From Cantharellus purpuraceus (Eukaryota > Basidiomycota > Agaricomycetes > Cantharellales > Hydnaceae): 64,000 bases of DNA. Within the stretch, counting starts at the first letter, position 1, and each line of letters opens with the position of its first letter. Positions 11,601 to 23,033 of the stretch are shown piece after piece. The position numbers were made by a program, and so were the translations under genes. The DNA is taken from assembly GCA_025174535.1 (NCBI GenBank), contig JALBUN010000050.1, forward strand, positions 186,001 through 250,000. Reading direction: 5' to 3'. The notes below the pieces were generated by a model that saw only the letters and a program-made list of their open reading frames with translations, was not told the origin of the DNA and made no database searches.

Positions 11601-12669
11601 GTAGCCTTCTTGCATAGTGCATCACGAAGATCAAGAAACTCTGGGAGGTGAGCATGAAGGCAGGATCTATGCTGTGTCCCTGTAAGTTGTGCATATACAA
11701 TAGAAGCTCAATAGAAGGCAGAGTGAATGATGTTGAGAATGCAGTATGTGGAGGGTGCACCCCAATACTTCAAACGCATATGAAAAAAAAAAAAAAAAAA
11801 CAGAGGTCGCCATGGTGCAAAGCAGAGTCCGAAGGGTGGGAAAACGGAGGTTGAATTGACTTGAAAATCTGGCGAGCCTGACTGCCGATTCGCAGGGGGA
11901 GGCTTGCATAAGCATTCTAGCACTTGCTTCCTGGGTCCACCTCAGGCAGCATGTCTTGCTTCATCAGACTTCCACAATGACGACTAGCTGCAAGTGGGTT
12001 ACACAGTGGAAACATGATGTGTATTAATGGACTTAACCAATAAATCATGGTTAGATAACCTTGTTCTAGAATCTAGACGCATTCATGAATTTACAGCACT
12101 GGAAATCAGTGCTCGGCAGTCCTCGAATTCAACGCTATACTTAAGCGTCAAATGACACTATTTTTCAGTACTACATTAATTTAGAAATCCGGCACTGATC
12201 TAGTGGTGTAAATATCTACTGAAAATAAGTACTAGTGTAAATAGCGCTGAAAATACGCGCCTTCCTTTTTTTACAGTGAATTCCTTAGAGCCGTTAACAC
12301 GTATCAGGTATGGCCACTTATTCTACTTGCCTGGATGATATGTTCACAAAACCGTTCTTTTACGACACAACCGTGGAGAATTGGGAAGTTCTTTCTGATT
12401 CGGGAACAGTGGAAAGTATTCTTTCCGTCGTCAAATATGCTATGAAATACTGGGAACGATGGGACAACAGGGCAGAAACACTTCTGTTGATTCAGCTGGT
12501 CGAACAGGTCTGGGACAGGTTTGAGGAAGAAAAACGACGAAGCGCATCAACCGTAGCTCCATTAGAACATGGACAGCAAAATGACACATTTGGTCATCTG
12601 GGAATACCAAGTCTGGGTAAAGATATACGGGATTTACTGAGTGGGTTCTTGGGAGAGATGTCACGGTAG
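8673..12669 (+). pseudogene. Degenerate DUF6535 family gene, interrupted by a transposable element
   Basis: DUF6535 proteins are large Agaricomycete membrane-associated proteins of unknown function. The copy starts near 8673 and shows the hallmark ERHNRDLDALLIF, then after a 69-nt intron (8814-8882) AGLFFSVSSTFIV, PSDTTNALL, LGKQWLDHF and LNTWYFNTITATLPALLQ. The frame shifts near 9185-9192: the first frame stops at 9230, while family wording continues in another frame to 9480. Further family pieces follow in broken frames: a WIIETSTDTDIITAAAMMVP-like stretch near 9756-9850, a segment at 10311-10874, an RVRHVAL-like stretch with stops at 10870-10930, and a C-terminal piece at 12310-12669. A 1.3-kb element at 10935-12278 splits it. 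I call it a pseudogene because of the frameshift, several stops and the insertion. Confidence 0.8.
10935..12278. mobile_element. Non-autonomous CACTA-like DNA transposon, about 1.34 kb
   Basis: The left end reads CACTATAGAAAAAAA. The reverse complement of the right end reads CACTGTAAAAAAAGG, giving imperfect terminal inverted repeats that start with CACT, as in CACTA/EnSpm elements. Subterminal copies of AAATCAGTG and its complement CACTGATTT cluster within about 180 bp of both ends, another CACTA hallmark. No transposase frame is present inside. Flanking triplets (GTA left, AAT right) do not match, so the 3-bp target duplication is not intact or the ends are misplaced. It sits inside the DUF6535 pseudogene, with gene-like sequence on both sides. 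Confidence 0.6.
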
Positions 12670-13620
12670 CACTGCGCATTTTGTATATTCTTCGATTGGG
12701 TGGTTTAGACCCAGGTTCTAGAGGGTACGAGAACAGGAAGTTTTACTTGCCCTTGTCTGTTAGATCTCTGCTGGTTAATTCCATCAAGAAATGCCCCATA
12801 GAATAGTCGGGTGATTGAGCCGTAAACTGCCGGGTTCTCATGTACACTGGACTGCATTGGCCGCGTCGCAGTGGTGCCAGTTATAGTGAACGGCGGAGCG
12901 GATCGCTGATAACGCTTGTTCAGATCAGGGAGTTGCATCTCTATGCAGGCCGCCTTCCAGGACTCGCATGTAAGATGAATATGGGATCACCATACCTGAT
13001 GGAGTGCCGCTCTACGCAGCCCACCATACCTGATGGAGTGCCGCACTACACAGCCCACCATACCTGATGGAGTGCCACACTACGCAGCCCACCATCGTTT
13101 GCGTCGTGTTTCAGACACTAGCGAGTTTCACAAGGTATGAACTTGCATGTCAAGCACACATGATATAGACATGGTGCTTGATTTAATGGTGTCAAATTGC
13201 GCTCGCTGGTGTCGAGGAAGTAAGGCACTAGTGGGCTTATTTCATAAGGGTGATTGGTATGAGCGAAGTCTAGAGGACTAGCTTGTGCCGTGGAATGGAA
13301 TATTAATGCACGACGGCGAGTGAGATATGAGCGGAGATTACCGGTAGAGGTGGGACGGGAGAGAACGGAGAGCGAGACTAGGACGTTGGGGATGCGGGGC
13401 GTCTGTGTTTCGAGGATTCGTCGATGCTGCTTGTTGTCTGCCTTTTGCCCTCTCCCGCCATTGTCCGATTCCTCCCGACTCCGCACCGGGCACGCGACTT
13501 TAAATAGCGGTGCTCGAGCGGTCTCAAAGTATTCCTTGCTCCTGTCTACCATGGTTCACCCACTTCAGCACCAGTTCCTCACTACTCCTCATATCACCCC
13601 CCACATTCTACACACCAAAT
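12670..13620. other. Upstream region of PEP carboxykinase
   Basis: No gene recognised. Contains a 34-bp tandem repeat (12990-13095). Between 13540 and 13620 the sequence is pyrimidine-rich, as expected of a highly expressed fungal promoter and 5' UTR. Confidence 0.5.
12990..13095. repeat. 34-bp tandem repeat, three full copies plus a start of a fourth
   Basis: Copies begin at 12990, 13024 and 13058 and share CCATACCTGATGGAGTGCC followed by a CTACGCAGCCCA-like end. A fourth copy starts at 13092 and diverges after CCAT. Each unit holds the near-palindrome around CCTGATGG. It lies about 530 bp upstream of the PEP carboxykinase start. Confidence 0.85.
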
Positions 13621-15469
13621 ATGCCCACAGTCCAGAAAACGATACCCCTAATCAATGTAAGCCCGTCTCACTCTGCTCCTCCTTTTTCACATCCCACCAT
13701 GCTCTCCACAGTCCTCGGTCGCGACCTTGAGCACCTCTCTGAAGCCGGCTTTGATATGGAAAAGATCCATTTGAAGCGCAATGCACCCCCAGCCCAGCTT
13801 TATGAAGAGGCCGTTAGAAACGAAGGCGCCGTCATCTCCTCCTCTGGTGCTCTCATCAATTTTTCGGGCAAAAAGACCGGCAGAAGTCCCAAAGACAAAC
13901 GCATCGTCTATGAGGACAGCTGCAAGGACGAAGTCTGGTGGGGCTCGGTAAACATTAAAATGGACGAGCGTCAGTCCTCTTTCGCTAACCTCTCTCCCCC
14001 CGTCACTTATCACGTGATAAAACAGACACCTTTGAAATTAACCGAGAGCGTGCCATTGACTACCTAAATACGCGAGAGCTCGTTTATGTATTCGATGGCT
14101 TTGCTGGCTGGGATCCCAAGTACCGTATCAAGGTCCGCGTCATCTGTGCCAGAGCCTACCATGCCCTCTTTATGAACAATATGCTCATCCGTCCCACCGA
14201 GGACGAACTACAACAATTCGGCGAGCCCGATTTCATCATTTACAATGCTGGCCAATTCCCAGCAAACCGCTTCACCAAGGGCATGAGTTCCACCACCTCT
14301 GTGGAAATAAACTTTAAGCGCATGGAAATGGTCATCCTCGGCACAGAATATGCCGGTGAGATGAAGAAAGGCATATTTTCCGTCATGCACTATTTGCAGC
14401 CCGTCAAATTCGGCCAACTCTCTCTCCACTCCTCCGCCAATGTCGGTATTGAGAACGGTGACGTCACTCTGTTCTTTGGTCTTTCCGGCACAGGCAAGAC
14501 GTGAGTTACTTTATAGGTCTAATGATATTCGCCTGATCCCTCTCCAGCACCCTCTCTGCCGATCCCCGCCGCCAACTCATCGGTGACGACGAGCACGTCT
14601 GGTCCGACACAGGTGTGTTCAACATTGAAGGCGGTTGCTACGCGAAATGCATCAACCTCTCGCGCGAAAAAGAGCCCGAGATTTACGACGCGATCCGCTT
14701 TGGCTCCATCCTCGAAAACGTCGTGTACAACCCCGCGACGCGTCACCCCGACTATGACGATGTGAGCATCACCGAGAACACGCGGTGCGCGTACCCGATC
14801 GAGTTTATCCCCAACGCGCGCATTCCTTGCGTCGTCAATAGTCAGCCGAAGAATATTATCATGTTGACATGCGACGCGTATGGTGTCCTGCCCCCCGTGT
14901 CGAAGCTCACCCCTGAGCAGGCGAGCTACCACTTCCTTGCTGGCTACACCTCGTGAGTTGCATCCCTCGAGCTCAATTATTATACTTATCTACGTGTTAG
15001 GAAAACGCCGGGAACAGAGGACGGCGTGCTGGAGCCCATTCCGACATTCTCGACATGCTACAGCGCACCATTTATCGTGCTACACCCCGGGCGGTACGCG
15101 AGCATGCTGGCGGAGCGGATGGCGAAGAATAATGTGGACTGCTGGCTGATCAACACGGGGTGGACAGGAGGCAAGTATGGCACGGGGAAGCGGTGCCCGC
15201 TGCGGTTTACGCGTACAATTGTGGATGCGGTGCACGACGGGTCGCTGGCGCGCGCCGAATTTGAGGATTTCCCTGTGTTTAATTTGAGGATCCCGACGGC
15301 GGTGCGGGGTGTGCCGCGGGAAGTGTTGAATCCCCGCATGGCGTGGGGGGATGTGGAGGCGTTTGAGAGGGAGGTGGGCAAGTTGGCGGGTATGTTTAGG
15401 AAGGCTTTTGCATTGTATGAGGAGGATGTGGATGAGAAGGTTAGGATGGCGGGGCCGCAGTTGGCGTAA
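13621..15469 (+). CDS. PCK1: ATP-dependent phosphoenolpyruvate carboxykinase
   Basis: Catalyses oxaloacetate + ATP to phosphoenolpyruvate + ADP + CO2 in the cytosol, the committing step of gluconeogenesis. Inferred exons 13621-13969, 14026-14500, 14548-14952 and 15001-15469 give 565 residues, close to the family length. Visible motifs are [14 protein letters not shown], the kinase-1a P-loop [13 protein letters not shown] (split by intron 2), [31 protein letters not shown] and [16 protein letters not shown]. Codon use in the last two exons is strikingly GC-rich, as in highly expressed fungal genes. The first 30 residues (from 13621) are not family-like; an alternative start at the ATG near 13700 is possible. 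No frameshift or lost catalytic residue was seen. Confidence 0.95.
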
Positions 15470-16160
15470 TCAGAGGAGGCTTGGGAGGACTTCTGAGTTT
15501 ACTTGTTCCCTTGGAGTGTTGGAGTAGAGGGAGGGGTACTACAGGGTGCTCCAAGGTGTCTCTTTTTCCCTTTCCCTACCTGCCTGCCTACATCTATACA
15601 GCTTCATCCTTTTTTTCCTCCTCCATTCTTTGGACTCATCGACGTCGTATATACACAGTTCCTTCCTTCTCTTTCCGCTCTTTACCATGTACTGCATACG
15701 GTGGAATTAACATTATGACTACTTGCACGCGGTATGTGGATACAAGGGATGACTTGGTGGTTGTGGTCATGGCCGTGAATGTATGCTACCAGGGTGTGCA
15801 TGTGCATGTGACCATATACAGAATGGGTGGTATTTACGCGAAGAAAGGAAAAGCTGCAGCTAGCCTAGGTCTGATCTTTGTTTCACCCTTTTTTTAGTAT
15901 CTTTAATGCGAACATATTTTCTTTTTTCCCTCGTTCTCTTGTTACATGCAATGGTATGTTGTATTATGGATGACTATGCGGTATCGCTACAAAGGGAAAA
16001 AATTAATTATAACCCTGCCAATGTTCGTCCTCGTCTGATGCTAAACAGTGCGTACGTGCCAATGGTTGAAAATACAGAATTGCAACTCGTGTCTTCAGTG
16101 TGTCTTGAGACTTGGAGATCTGTGTGCATGTATGTGGTGTGTCCGTTTGGATGATCAGAT
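15470..16160. other. Intergenic between convergent PCK1 and MED12
   Basis: Holds the 3' flanks of both genes. T-rich and TG-rich stretches occur but no gene, tRNA or repeat is evident. Confidence 0.6.
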
Positions 16161-19100
16161 TTACTTCTTCTTGCCCTTGCCACGCCCAGACGCGCCAGCC
16201 CCTCGCGCGCGTCCCCGCCTCCCGCCTCCCGTCCCCGCACCGCCTCCCCCTCGTGCCATCGTCGACGCCACCTGTAGATCAAGCTCGAAACTCCCCGTGG
16301 ACGCCTTGCGCTTCGTGGACCCCCGCGTGCCCGTCGTGTCTGATGGCACAGAGTGATCCCCCTCGCCGCCACCGCTACCCACCGCCCCTGCTCCGCCGCC
16401 ATGAGACGACCGGCCCCGGCTAGACGTAGACAATACGGAGCTCGCGCGCTGTGCTGTGCGTACCGATGACGCAACAGACGACCGCTGAGACCGCACAGTC
16501 GCTGCAGGCGATGCACCCCCGCCGACTCCACCTCCACCTCCACCTCCACCAGACCCAGACCCAGACCCAGAAGTAGACGCACTGGGGATCTGGACGTGTC
16601 CTCCCTGCTCCTGCTTGATATGCTCCACCCCTGCCCCCCCGCCCCCCGCCCCTCCATCGTGTCGCCCCTCCCCACCATACTCCCCCGCCGCCAGATTAGC
16701 CTTCCAATCCACCCGCGTCTCCCGCCAATCACGCTCAAACACATTATCGGATGCAAGCCCGTCCTCCAGCTGTCGCACAGCCGCCGCAACCCGCCCACTC
16801 GGCACCTCCCCAAATACATGCTCACCAGTTGGCCGCGTCCCAAACACCTCCAACGGAATCGACGATGAATTTCGCAGCTCCGGTTGCTCGCGCGTCAGTG
16901 TCAACGTGCTGGGCACACTCGGCTCGATGCTTTCCGTCCATTCCCAGGGGTTGTTCTGCACGTCGGGTCCAAAGACAACGTCCCCAGATGCATTGCGCCA
17001 TTCATACACCAGATTGTTCACATATGCATCATCAGGCACGTAGGCGAGAAGGGAGGCGACTCGGCGACGGTTTATCCCGGGCATGTCTCGTGGTAGATCG
17101 CCAATTTCTACGCTAGCGACATATTGGAAGAGATCGGTATTTGGAGTCTTGGAATCTCGTGGAATCTCTGATACAAAAGACGTATCAATAAAGATATCAA
17201 ACTGCAAGCAGATGCGCACCATCAAATAACATAAATGCGGTATCGATGAGAACATCAAAAACAATAGAATTCGCTAGGACTCCAGAGCTGTATATCTATG
17301 AACAAAAAGTCAGAACAACTCGTCACCAAGATTGAAAGATCACTCACTGCGGCCAGTCGCACGATGTTTGTCAAAACATCTGAAACAGCCTCTCGCAGCC
17401 GTGGAGTCCAAGCACCAGGGAGGCACAAGTCAAACTGCCATATCCGAGCCATCACCACCACAAGGTCGGTAACGTCATCTGACACCCGTCCTTCGGAGCA
17501 AAATTCTTCCAACTGCTTGGTAGCTGGCTGAAGTGAGCGAACAAATGCATCTTGGATATCCGCCTCGAGAGTGGGCAATCCAGTGGAATCAGCACGAAGA
17601 GGTTGTAAGATGCTGCTCATCAAATGCAACGCTTCGCCGGCATTGTGCAATAGAGAACGCGAGGTAGCAGGGCTCAGATCAGTAAGATCTCGGAATAACT
17701 GTGTCATTCGTTGCATCCCACTGTTGATCAGCTATACAAAATGTCAGATGGTTTATATTCACATCAATAGCAAATGATACAGACCTTACACGCCACCACG
17801 CCGCTGATGCCTCTCAACATATCCGCTATCAGATCCGTCTCTTCTGGGGTCAAAGATTGACCGAAGAAGCTAGAGCCAAACTCCCACAAATCCTTCCCAG
17901 CCTGGTCTTTCGTTGCATCGTCCCGAAGACCAGCCCCCAAGGAACGCAATGCGAGCTGAAGTTCTATCGCAGTACGAGAATATCTCCATGGGCTCAGAAA
18001 GGAGGATATAGTATGCCAGTCGAATGCGTTAATCTGTAACACCCCTGTTGTTATTGATCAGCTAGGATACGATCATCCAACAACTTCTACCCACAAGGTT
18101 CTGAATCGCTAAGAATTTGCTGCAATGCACTGCCGAGGTGTCTCTCCACAGTTTGAGAAAGGGTCTGAGCATCTACGTTCCAAAATGCCCTCGAGACCAA
18201 CTCCAGATTTTGATACGCCACCATACGAAATTCCGGGTGTTTGCTGATAGCTGTACGCAGCTGTGCGATGGAATGCCGGAGTTCATCGTCGATATCATCC
18301 TTATGCTCAAGTGTGACGAGATTAGGTAGAGCTGTCACTAAAAGACTGAAATTCTCCTCCATATATATGGCTCGCCGGCGAGTCTGCAACTTTTGTATCT
18401 CATCGATGTATTCATTGGACGTGGTTGCGAGATTCTCTTGATCGTGAACGAGAAGACGTGACGCAATATGGTTGACAAAGCGAAGCATAACGGACGAGGA
18501 TGATCCCGGTATGGTGGTAGACAATTCCCATGCAGGATAAACCACGCTTTTCATAACGTTCGGGGCAGTCAAGGCGTCACGGGCAACAAGATATAGGAGT
18601 ACAGTTGAAAGCACAGACCATACGTCCGAATCCAAATGCCGAAATTCTGCTCGTCCGGGCCCAACTGCCCATTGAAAGACCAGTTGGTCGAGAGCACCAG
18701 GAAGTAAGTGTTGGTCGATGTCCCATAGAAACTGAGCGTATCTCAGAACACAAGCGTGACGTAATCCGATGTCAGTTTCAGCCCGGGGAATTTCTCGCAA
18801 GCATTCGAGTGTAGTTTGCCAAACCTCCTGCACCCAGTTGGCAGTAAACCCATGGCGCATCCAGAGATTTGTGGCTAGGCTGGTATCATTCTCTTGTGCA
18901 AGCATGGCAATATGAGGGAACATGCTGGGCTCACGCTGTGACGGTGAATTGGGCGGGCGGAGACCCTAAATGCATATTAGGTTAGTTAAGGCTCTTAAGA
19001 CACAGAACCCAATATGACTTGCGTCCATCAATGCGGTAGCATCTTCATTAACGCGGTCTTTTGCAACTTGAGACATGTTCGCATGGCCAAGGAACTCAAT

Positions 19101-21975
19101 CAAAAGACACAGGAGCGGTCGACTCTGTGCCCGTCTTGTACTCCAGTTCCAGGTCTCGTGGGACGCACATAGTGCATCTAAAAGGCGCCCTTGTGCATCC
19201 ATGCACACCCAGATGTCTGCGTGCCTGCGAAATGTATCAATGATGGCACTAAGAAGTTCCGGAGATGTGATGCAAGAAAGCAATTGTAGGTTGATCTGTG
19301 GCTCACTTCAGATAAAGCAACATCAATGGAGAATATAGCCTACGTCAAGCAAAATCCTATAGGCTTTGATCACAGTTACAATATGCATCAAGCCGACATA
19401 AGTTTGAATATTGAGGACTTCGCTATGTTTGGAGGATCTAAGAATGTTCAGGATAACCAAGACAATGGCTACCATGCGCTTACTGTCGTATATGCTGCTC
19501 AAAGATAGGCAAGAACCAGTGTCGCAGCACTCGCACTTGTTCATAGCGAGTAGAACACGCTAATACTTGTACATTCAGCGGTAATGGACCGTCCATCGGT
19601 AAAGGTGCACCTGCAGTAATCGTGTGAGTCAACGACAAACTTGCACCATTCATAACAAACCGCCAAAAATTTCAGGTATGCAAGCTCTTAATATATGCCT
19701 CAGATCTCTTTCTCTAGATTCCTCCGGCGTGACACGACACGAGATACCGTATAATGCGACTTTTCGTTGGTTTGCGAAAGAAGCGCCTGGATCAATAAGA
19801 GGAAGAGACTTTAAAATGGCATGGTGTCTAGAAGATGGCCCCTAGTAATGATTAATGTGTTATATTTTCACGCGCGAGATGACATTTCTGGCACCTGATT
19901 GACAAGTAAGCCGGGTTCCCCCCGTGCAATCAGTCGTTGAATATACTTGGAGTAGGAAAAAAGGCCGCGACAAATGAGCTCGCCAAACATGATTGCCATT
20001 GCTGTTAAATTTGATGCATCTGTCACAACGTTAGAACTGTCGAGCCAATCGAAAAGGCGATCTTGCAGCATTTCATCAGGAGGGGGCAAGCCTCGGCGTA
20101 GTGCTCTATCTTCCGAATGGTCTACCCATCGTGACAGTAATGTCGTAACAGCATACGGTCTGTGGTCCCCGTACTGATGAGGAGTGATGCTCCACGTTAG
20201 CAACATATCAAGCTTATTCGTGAATCCATTAGTGTCGTCCAAAGGCATGTGCAGGATCTTGATCTTTGACATATCACTTGCATCCGTAATTGAGTTGAGA
20301 AGCTAGAAATGCGAGAGTGAGGCTTGACCGGACGCCCTGGGAGAAATGAATCATACCTTGACATCATTCATTGTAAATTTCGCAGTCGCCGTGGCCCGCT
20401 CGGGTATAATGCGGAACAAAAGTGCGTCATTCCGTCGGGTGACATCGTTCAAGCCATTTTCAATGGTCGAATCCCATTCGTTCCGGCCTGCAGTACTGCA
20501 TGTCGGAGGGTCCTTCAGAATCTGCATGATAGTAGAGGCATATGCGATCCAATTTCTAGGGTTAACGAAAGAATCCGGGTTATAGATAAACATTCGCTGA
20601 TAGTGACATCAGCCAAACATCCTCTGGGGCATTCATAAGCCGCACACACCTGCAACAGACTGCACAGTGCAGTAGACAGAGAAGCCAGATGTTGGCTTCC
20701 GGTTGTAGTTTGTATCTGAGCGTCCTTGAGACGTGCCACACACCAAAGAATCATAACTTATGCACTCACTTCAGTATATTTCGCCAAGCACCCATCAACC
20801 ATCGCTCTCTGGAGAGCGCGATGAGGAAGCATCCCTTCCAGATATTCATCGGCTATTCTCGCTACAAAATTAGCTTGCGCAAGATTAGATATTGTCAATT
20901 GCTGGGCCAGCCAGGATAAAAAGGTGCCATGATCAACCAGACTTTCGGCGTAAAATTCACGAAGAAGATCGAGACTGCACAGGCACGTCAAAATCGAAGA
21001 GAAATTGCCGCGTTTTCGAGTAGACGGACCAGTAGCAGAATTTTGAGAGCCACTTATCGCGCTGCTCTGGCTCATTCAGGATGCCTTTGAACGTTTGTTT
21101 TATATTGAGTCCCGTCCTGGGAGCACTTGGCAGACCGATCTCAGCTAGTAGCTTTTTGAGATAACTTGTCACAACATTGGCCCATTCTACGCTGTACTGA
21201 GCTGGATTGTAATTCGGGCGATTGCGCATTCCTTGCTGGGGGTACCAGAGGTGACATAACATGATAATAACGAAGGTTTCACATACAGTTTCATTACCGC
21301 CGAGTCCTCGAACGTACCAAATAGCACGAGGAATGGGGACTCTGTTCTCTTGCAGAAGGTTGAGAAGATCGTGGCCTTTTGCATGAGGAATCTTTTCACT
21401 AATGGTATGCAGCGGTACTTCAGGGTTGAAGAAATCTGTATGCCACGATTGGCGTCTGACTTCGCTCAGTGTGATCCTTTGCGGAAGTTTGAAGGCATGT
21501 TCCCTATACCTTTGGTTCAGAACACCGGCAGATAAGTCATCAAAGATGTCTTACGGGATATTAGAATGTGATTCAGCCCGACGTGCAAGGACCTGGTTCA
21601 TGAGATCTTCGAGCTCAGATAATGCATTATGGTTAATTATGCGGTCCCTAATAGTCGTTTGCGAGCTGTAATACTCGGCCTGCACCTCAAAAGTCAAAAT
21701 GTATAGACAATACATGCTTATCGGGAAACGCACCCCAATTGTATGCGTGGCACTATATCCATGCTTCACATTATGATCTGAAAGAAGGTCTTCTTCTTGG
21801 TGACGACGTGGAGGATGGAAACCATGATAGCCTAGAAACAGAAGCTTATGATTGAGCTCTGTCCTGGAAATATAGACATACCAAGATCGGCACTACTATG
21901 AGAAGGCGTTAGCCAAGGCGGAGGCTCTGTTTGGTATTTCTTAATGGGATCGTTGCCTCCGCTTGCGCGAGGCAT
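16161..21975 (-). CDS. MED12: Mediator of RNA polymerase II transcription subunit 12
   Basis: MED12/Srb8 is part of the CDK8 kinase module that regulates Mediator. Eighteen inferred exons (first 21882-21975, last 16161-17167; introns 45-55 nt, one of about 84 nt) sum exactly to 1639 codons plus stop. The N-terminus carries the Med12 signature: PPPWLTPS, YHGFHPPRRHQEEDLLSD, NVKHGYSA. It continues with FKLPQRITLSEVRRQSW, PHAKGHDLLNLL, NRVPIPRAIWYVRGLG, then RDKWLSKFCYCLDLLREFY, NPDSFVNPRNW, QRKVALYGISCRVTPEE and YEQVRVLRHWFLP. The C-terminus (from about 16,700 down) is Gly/Ser-rich with a long glycine run and ends in GRGKGKKK. The intron between the exons at 19009-19295 and 18095-18924 is the least certain. 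Transcribed away from DAD2. Confidence 0.9.
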
Positions 21976-22062
21976 CGCGAGCGGATGCCTTTAATGAGAC
22001 GCGCGCGTGTAACAAGTCACGCGTCGCCTCATCTCGATCTCGCCGAAGATTCAACACTGAGA
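21976..22062. promoter_or_regulatory. 87-bp bidirectional promoter between MED12 and DAD2
   Basis: The inferred MED12 start codon (21975, minus) and DAD2 start codon (22063, plus) are only 87 bp apart, so the two genes must share control sequence or overlap at their 5' ends. In-frame ATGs for DAD2 at 21985 and 21994 would shorten the gap to about 10 bp. No TATA box is obvious. Confidence 0.6.
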
Positions 22063-22555
22063 ATGCGCCCTTCGTCTGCAGCTTCAACTCGCGCATCACA
22101 TGTGGGTTCTGCAGGGGGGCTGTCGGCTACAGCGCGTCTCATGGAGAAGCGGAAAGAGTATGACGCTGTAATGGCCCTTGACAAAGTCAGCGCAGAACTT
22201 GTGGAGAGGCTTGAAGCATTGGGGGATGATTGCGAAATTATGGCAGATGCAGGCCAAGGTAAGAATAATTAATGGGAGCTCTGTCTTGTTGTGGTCATCT
22301 TACAATATGTCAGTTCAAGGAACAGTACTCGAACATTGGTCGAGAATGTTTGGTATAATTAACCTAGTTGGTGTGTCTATTTGACTACTATGTAGGAAGA
22401 ACTGTCCTGGTTGCTAACAGCCGTTCACTCTGATAACCTTAGTCTCATCTCATAAATCCGAGCCTGCAAACCCGGAGAGCCCTTCGCAGCCTTCAGCCAC
22501 AACAGAGAGGCTTGTGAGGTTGGAGATAGCCTCGCTTGAGCAAGTCGATAAATAG
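22063..22555 (+). CDS. DAD2: DASH complex subunit Dad2
   Basis: Dad2 belongs to the ten-subunit DASH/Dam1 complex that couples kinetochores to microtubules in fungi. Inferred exons 22063-22258, 22314-22370 and 22443-22555 give 121 residues, a normal Dad2 size. The signature is ARLMEKRKEYDAVMALDKVS, LVERLEALGDDCEIMADAG, then across the first intron VQGTVLEHWSRMFGIINLV, the core of the family. The tail RLVRLEIASLEQVDK follows a Pro/Ser-rich linker. The start is taken at MRPSSAAST; ATGs at 21985 and 21994 are in frame and could extend it by up to 26 residues. Divergent from MED12. Confidence 0.85.
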
Positions 22556-23033
22556 GTTGTCTGGGTGCAGATGCACGTGTGGCCCTATTCCCTGTAGCAT
22601 TATATGCAGCCACCTCGTTATTATTCACCTCTGCTTACAGCCGTTTCAAGTAGCGGAGTTTGAAATTGAGCACTTGCCACAATCAGCCTAATTACTCTTT
22701 GGGGAAGCCACTTATAGCTCTGGAATAGATACCTGGTGACTGCTGCATGCATACCAATAATGTTTATATACAGGAACTTTAATACTATAACTCAAGCTCA
22801 ATGTAATACAATAATTTTCAACAATACTTGTACCTCACAATAAAGGTGTCCTTGTCAAAATATCATCTTGCTAAGTTATCAAGCTGGTCGGACTCCTTCC
22901 ATCCATGCTGTCCTATGTGCTCGAAAAGTGGTGAGTGTTGGTATCAGACCCCTGGGTCTTCTGCTGTTTCAACTGCGCTATTCGCTGTATAAGCCACCAT
23001 TAATGCAAGCACACATCCACTATGTAGCAAGAT
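22556..23033. other. Intergenic between convergent DAD2 and CEX1
   Basis: A 478-bp AT-rich gap. Nothing beyond likely 3' UTRs of both genes is seen. Confidence 0.6.

Noticed and set aside
11783..11800. A run of 18 A, possible tail of a retroposed element
   Set aside because: No target-site duplication, no Pol III promoter or reverse-transcriptase trace; it lies within the CACTA-like element and is better seen as a simple homopolymer.
13621..13710. Extra intron at the 5' end of PCK1 (GTAAGC at 13657)
   Set aside because: Splicing to the nearest acceptor (CCACAG at about 13712) would break the reading frame, while reading through keeps it open.
16007..17116. Plus-strand and alternative minus frames over the glycine-rich MED12 C-terminus
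   Set aside because: GC-rich repeats create open frames in several registers; only the frame continuous with upstream MED12 exons has family wording.
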